Assembly (NCBI GenBank): GCA_001275005.1
Contig: JWZX01002370.1
Coordinates: 1-17,315, forward strand
DNA length: 17,315 nucleotides
From: Chrysochromulina tobinii
Lineage: Eukaryota; Haptophyta; Prymnesiales; Chrysochromulinaceae
Direction: 5' to 3'
Made by a program: the position numbers and the translations under genes. Shown here piece after piece: positions 7,249 through 14,727 of the stretch (position 1 is the first letter of the stretch; the number at the start of each line of letters is the position of its first letter). The notes below the pieces were generated by a model. The model saw nothing but the letters and a program-made list of their open reading frames with translations. It was not told where the DNA came from and made no database searches.

Positions 7249-10200
7249 TCACATGACGGTGCAGCAGCCGCCGCTGCCAAACTTACTCCTATTCTTTTCG
7301 TGCAGCCCCCACTCCTCGTACAGGCAAGCGACCATCTCGTCCTGAAAGTAGGGGGCGCTCACCCAGTCCCAGTCGGCCCACAGGGCCTCATCTTCCTTGG
7401 TGAGCTTTTGCATCCCAGCGGTGTTGAAGGTCTTCATCTTGGACTCGTCCTTGGCATTCACCTCCTTCTTGGGAATGAAGGGCGCCGCTTTCGATTGGTC
7501 CTGCATGCTCTCCCAGCTGATCTCACCCAGCGGTCCGTCCCTGAAAAAGCCATGCTCGCGCACCCTTGTGAAAGCATCTGAACCCGTGCCCAGCCGCTTG
7601 TTCACATCGCGCGTGAGCAGCCCCTGCAGAAACCGGGCCGTCTCGCTGTTGGCGCAGACCGACTTCTTGATCCAAACCTCCTGCGTCAGGTAGATTTTCT
7701 GGTCGCGTTGCTTGGATGAGGAGAGCTCCTTCTGCAGGCACGTGTCGGCGGTCGACGCGCGGGAGATGGTTCGGTGCGAGTACTTCTGGTGCAAGAGGAA
7801 GCTCTCCTCAGGGTGCAACTCCTCCGACTCGCCCAAGTCACTGATCCTCGTCTCGAGCGCCGTCCCGAGCGCCTTCGTGGCACTGCCCCAGTGGCATGCA
7901 CACAGGGTCGCGCGAAGGGCGGCCAGCACGGGCTCGTCGTACAACGTGGCGCGCCCGAGTTCCGAATAGAGAAAGACACCGAGCGTGCCTTGCCTGCCAG
8001 TGATGGTAGCTGGCCGATGGTAACGCTCTGCGAAGAGCCCTTCGTAACCTACGACGTCCCCCACGTTGTAGACTGCGCTGCCCTGACGAAGAGTGCCATC
8101 GAGGACGATGCCGAAAAAGGTGGCGAGCTCGCCCTGGACCATGATCTCCGTGCCGTCCTGGAAGGCCAAGACGCTCATGATCCTGAGCAGGCGCTCCCTG
8201 CCACCCTCAAAGACACACGGCCGGAAGGGCGCGAGCTTCTCGTTCGCGCCCACCGCCAGTGTCAAGAGCTCGAGGGCGTGCTCGTTCTCGACGTTGCTCT
8301 CAACCATCTTGTGGAAGCCGCCGATGATGCGCGCGGCCGATCGGCGCTTGCCCTTCTTCGAGCCCTCCTTCTCGCCCTCCTTCTCGCCCTCGTCGCCGCT
8401 CTCCTCGTCCGTCTCCTCGTCATTCGAATCACGACCGTCGTGGTCCACCACCTTGGCGCCGCCTAGCTTAGCTTCAATGTTCCTCTCCTCAATCGGGTCG
8501 TCCACGTCACCTGCGAGGCACACTTGCACCTTGTCCTCGGTGTTCTTGTACTTTTGGAACTTTTTCTTGAAGGGCTTCTTGCCGGAGAGGAGCTCGACCA
8601 TCGTCACGCCGAGAGACCACCAGTCTCCGGAAGTGAGGTACTGATCGCCCTGCGGACTCGCGGCACGCGAGGGAGGGAAAGGACGCGAGGGGAGGGATGA
8701 GGGGAGGGGAGGGTAAGGTACGAGAGGCGAGTAGGAGGCGCGACGGAGAGGATGGAGCCCGGCAGGGAAGCGTCATGTTGGGCAGGGAGGCGTCATGTTG
8801 GGCAGGGAGGCGTCATGTTGGGCAGGGAGGCGTCATGTTGGGCAGGGAGGTTTCATGTTGGGTGCCTGCTCGGGCGCGCGCACACACCTTGACCATCTCT
8901 GGTGGCCAGTAGCCCCTTGTGCCGCACTTGCCCTTGAGCGCTGTGTTAAGCTTCGCGGCGAGCCCAAAGTCGATGAGCACGGCATATCCATTCTCCTTAA
9001 TGAGCACGTTGGCCGGCTTCATGTCGCGGTAGACGTAGCCGTTGGTGTGCAGCGCCTCGTACGCGTTCACGATGCACGCGGTGAAGAAACACACGACCTG
9101 TTCGGAGAGCTACCGGTCTCCATCAGAGGCAATCACGCGGAGGCCATCAGAGGCAATCAAGCACACGACCTTTTCGGAGAGCTTCTTCCTTTGGCTGAGC
9201 AAGTACGAGAGCGTGCCGCCTTGGAGTAGGTCGAGCACTAGGCAAACCTCATCCTTGGTCTGAAAGGCGTAGTGCATGCCGCACACGAACGCCGAGGACG
9301 TCTGCTGCAGGCAATCCTTCTCGGTGAAGCACGACCTGTACCGGTTGTTGTGCTTGATGAGCTTCTTATCCATGCGCTTGATGGCGCACAGCATGCCCGT
9401 GTCGCGCTTCACGGCCGCATGAACCGCTCCGAAGCCGCCCACGCCCAGGATGCGGAATTGGTGAAAGTCCTCTTGTGCCACATGAAGTGTCTCCATCTGG
9501 CGCGCGCGCCCAAAGTAATCCATCCACTTGGACTGCTTGAAGGCGGGCCAGTAGATGTGGAGGTCCTCTAGTAGCATGCTCACCTGGGTTAGGAGTAGGG
9601 CGAGAGTTAGGAATTGGGTTCGGGCCAGTCAAGGTCGAGCACCTCGAGCAGCATGCATGCTCTCACCATCCCGTCGAGCAGGTCGGGCGGCGTCCCCTTG
9701 GCGAGTTTCGTCAAAGTCGCCTCGACGGCCTTCCTCGCGTCGGCCACCTTGGCCGCTTTCTGGCTTTGCCGATTTGACTTGCCCTTCTTGATGAGCTCAA
9801 CCGCCTTTTTCTTCTCGAGGTACGCCTCAAGGAGAATCTCCGGATCGGCGCTTGAGTAGATCTTCGAGATACCGTCCACGAATGTATCGCAGACCTCGTA
9901 CGCGATTTCGCGCTTGCGCAACGACGGGCGGTAGCTCAGTGCGAGCAGCAGAATGTGCCCGTGCACGTGGTGCACATCCTGCACAAAGCGGCAAAAGTAG
10001 TAATTGCCAATCTTGTTCTGGACGAAGGCAAAAAAGGACTCCTGCATGGCCTGCGCAAAGGCAGCGCGGGCCGCGTGAGGCGCTGCTATCTGCGCCGGTG
10101 GCCTTGAGCGGCTGCTACTGCTCCGGTGGCGGAGCTGACTGCTACTGCGCCGGCTGCGCTGGCTGCCGTGGCTGCTACTGCGGTGGCAGCGTACCTCCTC

Positions 10201-10435
10201 CTTGATCGCGATGCCACGAGCGCTGATCTCTGGCAGCTTCAGCTTCTTGCGGTACTGCTGCGTACCCTCGAACATGGCTTTGGCGAGCTGTGCGGCAGGG
10301 GCGCAGGTCGGGCGTGAGCGACAGGGATGTGTGCCGGATGGCTGGCAAAGGTGCGGTTCCTTGCTGATGAATCCGTACTTCGGCATCCTTAGCCTTGGAG
10401 CCAGGTGCCTTTGATGGCGAGGCGAGCATATCCAT
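7249..10435 (-). CDS. GRK-like kinase with RGS-homology region and a cNBD-like insertion
   Basis: Six exons, all junctions phase 0: 10435-10379, 10287-10195, 10050-9667, 9583-9170, 9097-8888, 8649-7249; 852 residues. Residues about 20-215 match the GRK RGS-homology region, including TPPDLLDGMVSMLLEDL leading into EDFHQFRILG. The kinase core has G-loop GVGGFG (225-230), Lys247 in AIKRMDKK, Glu266, catalytic loop YRDMKPANV (Asp341), DFG (Asp359) and PPE (381-383). The C-lobe resumes with FLQGLLTRDVNKRLG and EVNAKDESKMKTFN, a GRK pattern. Between SGKKPFKKKF and that block sit about 275 extra residues: an acidic/Lys segment, then a region like a cyclic-nucleotide-binding domain (about 535-620: FQDGTEIMVQGE, YNVGDVVG, RPATITG). 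The protein ends in CCTVM, a CaaX-like prenylation signal preceded by Cys. GRKs phosphorylate activated GPCRs at membranes. Most GRKs have DLG rather than DFG. Confidence 0.85.
8650..8887 (-). other. 238-nt kinase intron 5 containing a minisatellite
   Basis: Donor AAG|GTGTGT at 8887 and acceptor CCGCAG|GGC ending at 8650 join the PPEMVK of the activation segment to GDQYLTSGDWWSLG, exactly the continuation expected in an AGC kinase. The junction is phase 0. About 40 percent of the intron is a 20-bp tandem repeat. Confidence 0.85.
8761..8860. repeat. Five-copy 20-bp minisatellite
   Basis: Five head-to-tail copies of GGCAGGGAGGCGTCATGTTG occupy 8761-8780, 8781-8800, 8801-8820, 8821-8840 and 8841-8860. 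Copies two to four are identical; the first and last differ by one and two bases. The array lies wholly inside a kinase intron. Confidence 0.97.
9098..9169 (-). other. 72-nt phase-0 kinase intron with duplicated flanks (introner-like)
   Basis: Donor AAAAG|GTCGTG at 9169 and acceptor GAACAG|GTCGTG ending at 9098 join LSEK to VVCFFTACIVNAYEALH, giving the expected GRK alphaD-alphaE continuity; without splicing the frame meets TAG. About 25 nt around the donor (AGCTCTCCGAA..TGTG) recur at the acceptor with two mismatches. Between them are two copies (9159-9136 and 9135-9118) of a unit TGATTGCCTCTGATGG that closely matches the one in the intron at 1009-1089. Confidence 0.88.
9584..9666 (-). other. 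83-nt kinase intron 3 with diverged flanking duplication
   Basis: Donor ATG|GTGAGA at 9666 and acceptor TAACCCAG|GTGAGC ending at 9584 give the protein PPDLLDGM-VSMLLEDLHIYWPAF, which aligns with GRK2 in the RGS-homology region. The intron starts with sequence resembling the next exon: read through, the intron encodes MLLEVLDLDWP against MLLEDLHIYWP in the exon (26 of 34 nt identical by eye). Two CTAAC branch-point-like sites precede the acceptor. Confidence 0.85.
10051..10194 (-). other. 144-nt kinase intron 2
   Basis: Donor GAG|GTACGC at 10194 and acceptor TTGCGCAG|GCC ending at 10051 remove a low-complexity Ser/Arg-coding insert and join IKEE to AMQESFFAFVQNKIG, start of the RGS-homology helices. 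The junction is phase 0. The intron is built of short GCAGTAGCAGCC-like repeats. The intron has no in-frame stop, so retention is possible. Confidence 0.7.
10288..10378 (-). other. 91-nt kinase intron 1
   Basis: Donor GAA|GTACGG at 10378 and acceptor CCGCACAG|CTC ending at 10288 join a short first exon (MDMLASPSKAPGSKAKDAE) to LAKAMFEGTQQYRKK in a new frame, phase 0. The first exon is low-complexity and lacks family similarity, so the start codon at 10435 is less certain than the later exons. Confidence 0.6.
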
Positions 10436-10863
10436 GCTGGCCTGCTACACCTAACCACGAGAAGGCGCTCGCAGCGCGACCTACCTACACGTATCGCGAA
10501 CGTCGGCGAGCCCCGAGCACACCCCTGCAGGCTGAATCAAGCGAGTTTTCATTCACAACACACGCACAAATCAAACTCAAATGCGTAGGAGAGCAAGGAG
10601 TTTTCCACGGATGGACGGCACGCCCGTCAGCAGTCAGTCAGTTTCATTAGTGCCCCCCCACCGCGCTCACCACCGCCGACCGCTCGCGGGGATCGCTTAC
10701 GTTATACGGTCTTTTCGAAGTCGGTCCGGTCGCGGTTCGAAATAGCCTATCTCCTGGTAGCGCGGGGCTTGTTCGTCCTATGTTCGTCCGGTCCACGGTC
10801 AAAGCGCGGCGCTTCCGCGAGCGCGAAAGCGAAATATAGGGCGACGCAATTCTTTCTTATTCT

Positions 10864-10881
10864 TTCATTGGCCTTCATTGG
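10864..10881 (-). promoter_or_regulatory. Tandem CCAAT motifs upstream of the kinase
   Basis: The minus strand reads CCAATGAA twice at 10-bp spacing (10881-10874 and 10871-10864), in the same orientation as the kinase gene that begins about 430 bp downstream. CCAAT-box function in this organism is unknown, and the regulatory reading is inference from motif and position. Confidence 0.25.
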
Positions 10882-10931
10882 ACAGAACGTAACACGCACG
10901 CCAATTCCTGATCACTGCTGCGAGCGGACTC

Positions 10932-10969
10932 GTCACGAGCGCCGGGCCGCGCGCTCCGGCGCTCGTGAC
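10932..10969. repeat. Perfect 14-bp inverted repeat, 10-nt loop
   Basis: GTCACGAGCGCCGG at 10932-10945 is the exact reverse complement of 10956-10969, separated by 10 GC-rich bases. It lies about 80-120 bp beyond the stop codon of the EF-hand-like gene, so it may form a stem-loop in that transcript's 3' UTR. Confidence 0.9.
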
Positions 10970-11049
10970 TCTGCATGTGACGAGCTCGGGCGGATCTGCA
11001 TGTGCGACGAGCATGTACTCCGGCGCTTCTCGATGTGCGCTACCCGCAC

Positions 11050-11484
11050 TCACAGCAGCGACTTGAGATCCAGCACACCGCCGCGCGTGGCCGCTAGCTC
11101 TTGCGCCTTGCCGTTGGTGATGTCCATGGCGTCGTGCACATCCTCGCAAAAGTCCTTCCAGGCAATGCTCTCGCGGTAGCCACGCGGGTTCTTGTAGCCG
11201 CAGCCATAGTGGGAGCAAATGCGCTCGAAGGTGTCTTCGGTGATGTGGAAACGAGGCAGGTTGGTCTTCAGCGTTGACTTGAATTGGGTGACTTTCATCA
11301 TGCCGTAGTGGTTGCCGCCACCCTCCTCCATCGCGCCCTCCAAGTTGATGTTCTCGTCCTCGCACTTCCTCTGGATCGCATACAAGATCGCCCACATCTC
11401 CTCCGGCGGCGGCGGGATGCGGTCGACGGAGCCGTCGATATCGCGGGACTTGCCCATAGACGACATGACGCCTTCCAGCGACAT
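11050..11484 (-). CDS. Small EF-hand-like protein of unknown function
   Basis: A single open exon of 144 codons, ATG at 11484 and TGA at 11052-11050. I do not recognise it firmly. The core, MKVTQFKSTLKTNLPRFHIT followed by EDTFERICSHYGCGY and ending IAWKDFCEDVHDAMD, has the helix-loop-helix rhythm of degenerate EF-hand pairs seen in ciliary and calmodulin-related proteins, such as EFCAB6-type repeats. There is no canonical DxDxDG calcium loop, so calcium binding is doubtful. The N-terminus contains a PPPPEEMW segment. It is a diverged neighbour of the deacetylase-like gene, with starts 259 bp apart on opposite strands. Coding likelihood is supported by lower-complexity-free sequence and balanced amino acids compared with antisense frames. 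Confidence 0.6.
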   Translation of the reverse strand: MSLEGVMSSMGKSRDIDGSVDRIPPPPEEMWAILYAIQRKCEDENINLEGAMEEGGGNHYGMMKVTQFKSTLKTNLPRFHITEDTFERICSHYGCGYKNPRGYRESIAWKDFCEDVHDAMDITNGKAQELAATRGGVLDLKSLL

Positions 11485-11743
11485 GGTTGGGACCGCGCGG
11501 ATGCAGGCGAACCTGGAGAGGAAGAAGTGCGATGGAGTTTTTGGGGCGATCGAGTTTTGGCGGAGGTTTCACACGACGGTTACTTTGCCACCAGTTTGCC
11601 ACTTTATGTGCGTGTGGAAGCCTGCGCTCGGTGTCACGGTACTTTTATGCCGCCCAGACGCCTTTTGTCGAAACTTATGAATTCATACGCCACAGCACGC
11701 GATCGTCTCTCTCCCCGCAGACGATCGGGTCTGCACTGCTCAC
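11485..11743. promoter_or_regulatory. Divergent promoter region between EF-hand-like and deacetylase-like genes
   Basis: These 259 bp lie between two start codons pointing away from each other. It is moderately AT-richer than the flanks. I see no recognisable TATA element. A pyrimidine-rich stretch ending in CCCCGCAG at about 11712-11720 resembles a splice acceptor, so a 5' UTR intron of the deacetylase-like gene is possible. Confidence 0.35.
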
Positions 11744-13138
11744 ATGCTCCATGAGCGCTACGTGCGACCCCGGTACGAGAAGAAGCTGGCGCCTACGCCG
11801 CCCGCGGCCGTGCCGTCCGGTCCCGTGCTGACCCAGTTCTTCAATGCGATGCTGGTAACCGAGCGCGGCCTCGTCCAGGGCGACCTGTGGATGCTTGGCG
11901 ACAAGCTCGTCGACCCACAATCGCAATTCTGGGAGCGCAGCGCAAAGGCAGTGGACCGGCGCGTAGACTGTCAGGGCATGCTGCTTGCCCCTGGCATGAT
12001 CGACATCATGCTCTATGGCGCGTTCGGCGTCGACTTCTCACGATGCGCCGAGGCGGACGCCGAGGCACAGGTAGCATCCGACCTTGCGATGGTGCGCCGC
12101 CGGCTGCCCGAGCTGGGCGTCACAGCCTTCTGCCCGGCCGTGCGGCCCTGTGCGCCCGCCGACTGCGCACGCGCTATCCAGCGGCTCGGCAAGACCGCGC
12201 GCCTGCCGCCGCCGAGCAGGGACGTGGTGATGGGGGAGGAGACTGCATGGGCGCAGTGTCTCGGGGTGCACCTGGACGGCCCCTTTCTCGACGCGCTTCA
12301 TGCGGCGTCCACGGGCTCGTCGGCCGAGCACGTGCGTTCCTCCCTCGAGGGCAACGCGCTCGACGAGGCATGTGGCGGAAGGGCGCTCGAGGCAACGCTG
12401 ATCACACTCGCCCCAGAACTACCAGGAGCTGTGACGGCCATCAGCCGCCTCGTCGCGGCTGGCGTGGGCGTCGGGCTCGGGCGCACCGAGGCCACGCTCG
12501 CGCAGTGCTACGACGCCGTCGCGGCCGGCGCACGCCTGGTGACGCAGGTGATGAGCGCTATGCCGCCCTTCAAGCATCGCGACCCCGGCCCAGTGGGACT
12601 ATTAGCCGATGGGCGCGTTGGGAAGGCGGATGCGGCGGACGCGGCGGACGCGGCGGACGCGGACGCTGCAAACGCAAAGGCGGTGGCGCCGCCGTGGCCT
12701 GCCATCCGCTCCGCCACCGGCACTTTTACCGGCGCCCCTGGTGACATCTTTTTCTCTCTTGCTGTCGCGAATCTGCACAGCTGCTCAGTCAACCTAGTGC
12801 ATGGTGCGAACCCTCACGGCATTGTGTTGCTTTCAGACCTCGGCTCGGGCAGCGGCGATGCCGAGGCGGCCGAAGCCTCGCTGGGCGCGATCCCCTCGTG
12901 CGCACGCCAGCTGTACCTCAAGACCGGCGCGGCCGACCCGTCGGCTGCTATCCTGTGTGGAAGTGCGCATCCCGCCCGCCTTCTCCGCCTGCCGAACAAG
13001 GGGCGGCTCACGGCAGGCGCTGACGCCGACCTCTTGCTGCTTGACCCGGATGATCTCAGCGTCAAGGCGTGCTACGTGGCTGGCCAGCTGGCCTGGTCGC
13101 ATCCGAACCTGCGTGGCGCGCTCTGGTTCCATGCGTGA
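11744..13138 (+). CDS. N-acetylglucosamine-6-phosphate deacetylase homologue lacking metal ligands (probable pseudoenzyme)
   Basis: A single 464-residue open frame from ATG at 11744. The fold is clear along the whole length and resembles eukaryotic AMDHD2/NagA: LTQFFNAMLVTERGLVQGDLW, LAPGMIDIMLYGAFGVDFS (82-99), GVTAFCP, HLDGPF (176-181), TLAPELPG, HRDPGPVGLL (278-287), SDLG (Asp365) and GADADLLLLD near the end. NagA removes acetate from GlcNAc-6-phosphate in amino-sugar catabolism. However, the usual Glu of HLEGP is Asp178, the His of the LGH motif is Arg247, the His of the TH-x-x-NAM motif is Gln268, and the His of the later DGxH motif is not found. Asp365, the catalytic acid/base position, remains. 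An Ala/Asp-rich repeat (about 295-313) is inserted. Homology is strong; enzymatic activity is doubtful, and a regulatory or binding role is possible. Confidence 0.85.
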   Translation: MLHERYVRPRYEKKLAPTPPAAVPSGPVLTQFFNAMLVTERGLVQGDLWMLGDKLVDPQSQFWERSAKAVDRRVDCQGMLLAPGMIDIMLYGAFGVDFSRCAEADAEAQVASDLAMVRRRLPELGVTAFCPAVRPCAPADCARAIQRLGKTARLPPPSRDVVMGEETAWAQCLGVHLDGPFLDALHAASTGSSAEHVRSSLEGNALDEACGGRALEATLITLAPELPGAVTAISRLVAAGVGVGLGRTEATLAQCYDAVAAGARLVTQVMSAMPPFKHRDPGPVGLLADGRVGKADAADAADAADADAANAKAVAPPWPAIRSATGTFTGAPGDIFFSLAVANLHSCSVNLVHGANPHGIVLLSDLGSGSGDAEAAEASLGAIPSCARQLYLKTGAADPSAAILCGSAHPARLLRLPNKGRLTAGADADLLLLDPDDLSVKACYVAGQLAWSHPNLRGALWFHA

Positions 13139-13320
13139 CCCTCAAGAGGCGGCACTACCGCCCGCGCTCGCGGAGCCGCCCATTATTGCTCACCAGTAAT
13201 TGACTACATGTACGACATTGTATCCCTTGGGAATGAAGGAGCACGGTTTATCGCCCATTTCGTCAAACGGCCCGAGATCCAAATTTATGAACGAAGCCAA
13301 CTGATGTCTGGAGTGTTTTG
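13139..13320 (+). promoter_or_regulatory. Intergenic region before the chromodomain gene
   Basis: A 182-bp gap between two plus-strand genes. It must hold the 3' end of the deacetylase-like transcript and the promoter or 5' UTR of the next gene. It is AT-richer than the exons, with no AATAAA and no clear TATA box. Confidence 0.3.
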
Positions 13321-14727
13321 ATGGGAAAATTCGTCGATCTTTCTGGCGTTGACGTGCTCGTTTTCGAAGCCATGCAAACGCCAATTAAGCCAATGCTCAC
13401 GCCCGAGATCGACACCGTCCGAGCACCGTCCGCGCCCGTCAAGCCGCGGCGGCCCGTCAACTACTCCGAAGCGCCCCTCTGCACGATCGACGAGAACCTG
13501 CTTGTCGATTCCCGCTTCCTGAACCCCATCAAGCGGAGGCTCGCGTACCGCGAGCCCTCAGGTTGCGTGAACGTGCACCTGTGCCAGCGCTCGCTCGCTG
13601 AGGCCGATGAGGCCATCGACACGCCGTCCGAGCTCCACACGCTCGCCAAGTTCGAGCGGCACGCGAAAAGGGCCCTCGCCGCCCGGCCTGCGGATGAGCA
13701 GTGCACCCTCGAAGAGTTGTTCGCAGAGGAGGAGGCCGAGCGTGCTGCGCTCCCCATCTCGCTTCGCAAGCCTAAGCGCGCCTCCGCGCCCGCATCTTCG
13801 TTGGCAATGCCCAACCCGGAGACGGTCGTCGTGCTGCCGCCCCCCGCGTCACGGCGCCCTGGAGCCTATGCCGGGGCTGCAATGGAGGACTATTTAGAAG
13901 ATGAGGACGATGCACCGCGCGTCACGCAGCGTACGATCACGATGCAGCGGCGCCTCTTCAACGCCCCGAAGCCTGGCGATGCGACCAGTGATGATGAGTC
14001 GCGCTCATCGGACTACTCCGTGACCGACTACTACCTACGTCGGCTGGCCGAGGAGCGAAGCGGTCGACGGCGCTCAGCGAGCCCCGGGTCCTCCCAAGAA
14101 GACGACGCCGATGACGACGTGTTCGAGGTGTCGGCGATCCTGCGCGAAGAGGAGGGGCGTTTCCTCATCCGCTGGGAGGGATATGGCCCTGAGGACGACA
14201 CGTGGGAGCCCGAGGCGAACGTTTCGCCGGCGCTCGTGCTCGCATTTCGTCAGGCGAAATTTCGTCAGGCGCGCATGGCCGCCCATGCCGGCGACGATTT
14301 CATGCAGGGGCGAACGCGCATGCTCTGGTGCCACACGTGCGGCGAGCATCGGCCCGCGGACTCCTTCTCACAGCAGCAGCGCCGCGCTGCGCCGAGCTGC
14401 CGATCGTGCCTGCGTCACCACTACGGCGCCCTGGCCGAAGGCATCCTGAGCTTACGCCACCGCATCGACGGCCCCGCGACGCCCGAGGGCGCCGCCGGGA
14501 GCAGCAACCGCGCCGTCGTGGGCAATACGAACCGGCATGCTGCCGCAGCGCCGTCCTCGACTGGCAAGCGCCCGCGCGACCCAGCCGATGCGGTCTCGCC
14601 TGCGCCGCCGCTGCCACCGTCGATGCGTCGTCCAGTAGCGCGCACGAGCTGGACGTCACCCCCCTCCCGGAGCGCTGCCGCAGCTGACCGCGAGGTGGCG
14701 CGCTGCCGCTTGTATGGCTTCTCGTGA
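13321..14727 (+). CDS. Chromodomain protein with CxxC...CxxC zinc module
   Basis: A single 468-residue open frame; the ATG at 13321 is chosen. The chromodomain spans about 265-310 (DVFEVSAILREEEGRFLIRW, then EGYGPEDDTWEPEANV) and keeps three aromatic positions matching the methyl-lysine cage (Phe, Trp, Tyr). It is followed at 337-363 by a Cys pair CHTC, a 19-residue loop with FSQQQRR, and a second pair CRSC, then HH, which looks like a small zinc-binding module. Chromodomains read methylated histone H3, so a nuclear chromatin role is expected. The N-terminal third contains KPRRPVNYSEAPL and an acidic Glu-rich helix that I cannot assign. The tail is low-complexity and ends without a motif. A 15-bp in-frame duplication (LAFRQAKFRQAR) follows the chromodomain. 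Confidence 0.8.
   Translation: MGKFVDLSGVDVLVFEAMQTPIKPMLTPEIDTVRAPSAPVKPRRPVNYSEAPLCTIDENLLVDSRFLNPIKRRLAYREPSGCVNVHLCQRSLAEADEAIDTPSELHTLAKFERHAKRALAARPADEQCTLEELFAEEEAERAALPISLRKPKRASAPASSLAMPNPETVVVLPPPASRRPGAYAGAAMEDYLEDEDDAPRVTQRTITMQRRLFNAPKPGDATSDDESRSSDYSVTDYYLRRLAEERSGRRRSASPGSSQEDDADDDVFEVSAILREEEGRFLIRWEGYGPEDDTWEPEANVSPALVLAFRQAKFRQARMAAHAGDDFMQGRTRMLWCHTCGEHRPADSFSQQQRRAAPSCRSCLRHHYGALAEGILSLRHRIDGPATPEGAAGSSNRAVVGNTNRHAAAAPSSTGKRPRDPADAVSPAPPLPPSMRRPVARTSWTSPPSRSAAAADREVARCRLYGFS

Larger units (their letters stand above)
10436..11049. other. 614-bp non-coding stretch upstream of the kinase
   Basis: No credible coding region is visible. It should contain the kinase promoter and 5' UTR (right-to-left) and the 3' UTR of the EF-hand-like gene. 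It is less GC-rich than the exons. It holds the CCAAT pair at 10864-10881 and the perfect hairpin at 10932-10969, listed separately. Confidence 0.6.

Noticed and set aside
8761-8860. Repeat array considered as a CRISPR
   Set aside because: The 20-bp units are directly adjacent with no spacers, and the host is eukaryotic; it is a minisatellite in an intron.
9584-9620. CCTAAC-like repeats resembling telomeric sequence
   Set aside because: They are few and irregular and sit at the branch-point and polypyrimidine position of an intron, which explains them better.
10730-10745. GGTTCGAAATAG resembling a tRNA T-loop (B box)
   Set aside because: No matching acceptor stem, D-arm or anticodon arm can be folded around it.
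13441-13475. KPRRPVNYSEAPL as a shugoshin C-terminal motif
   Set aside because: Only a few residues fit, it is near the N-terminus, and no shugoshin coiled coil is seen.
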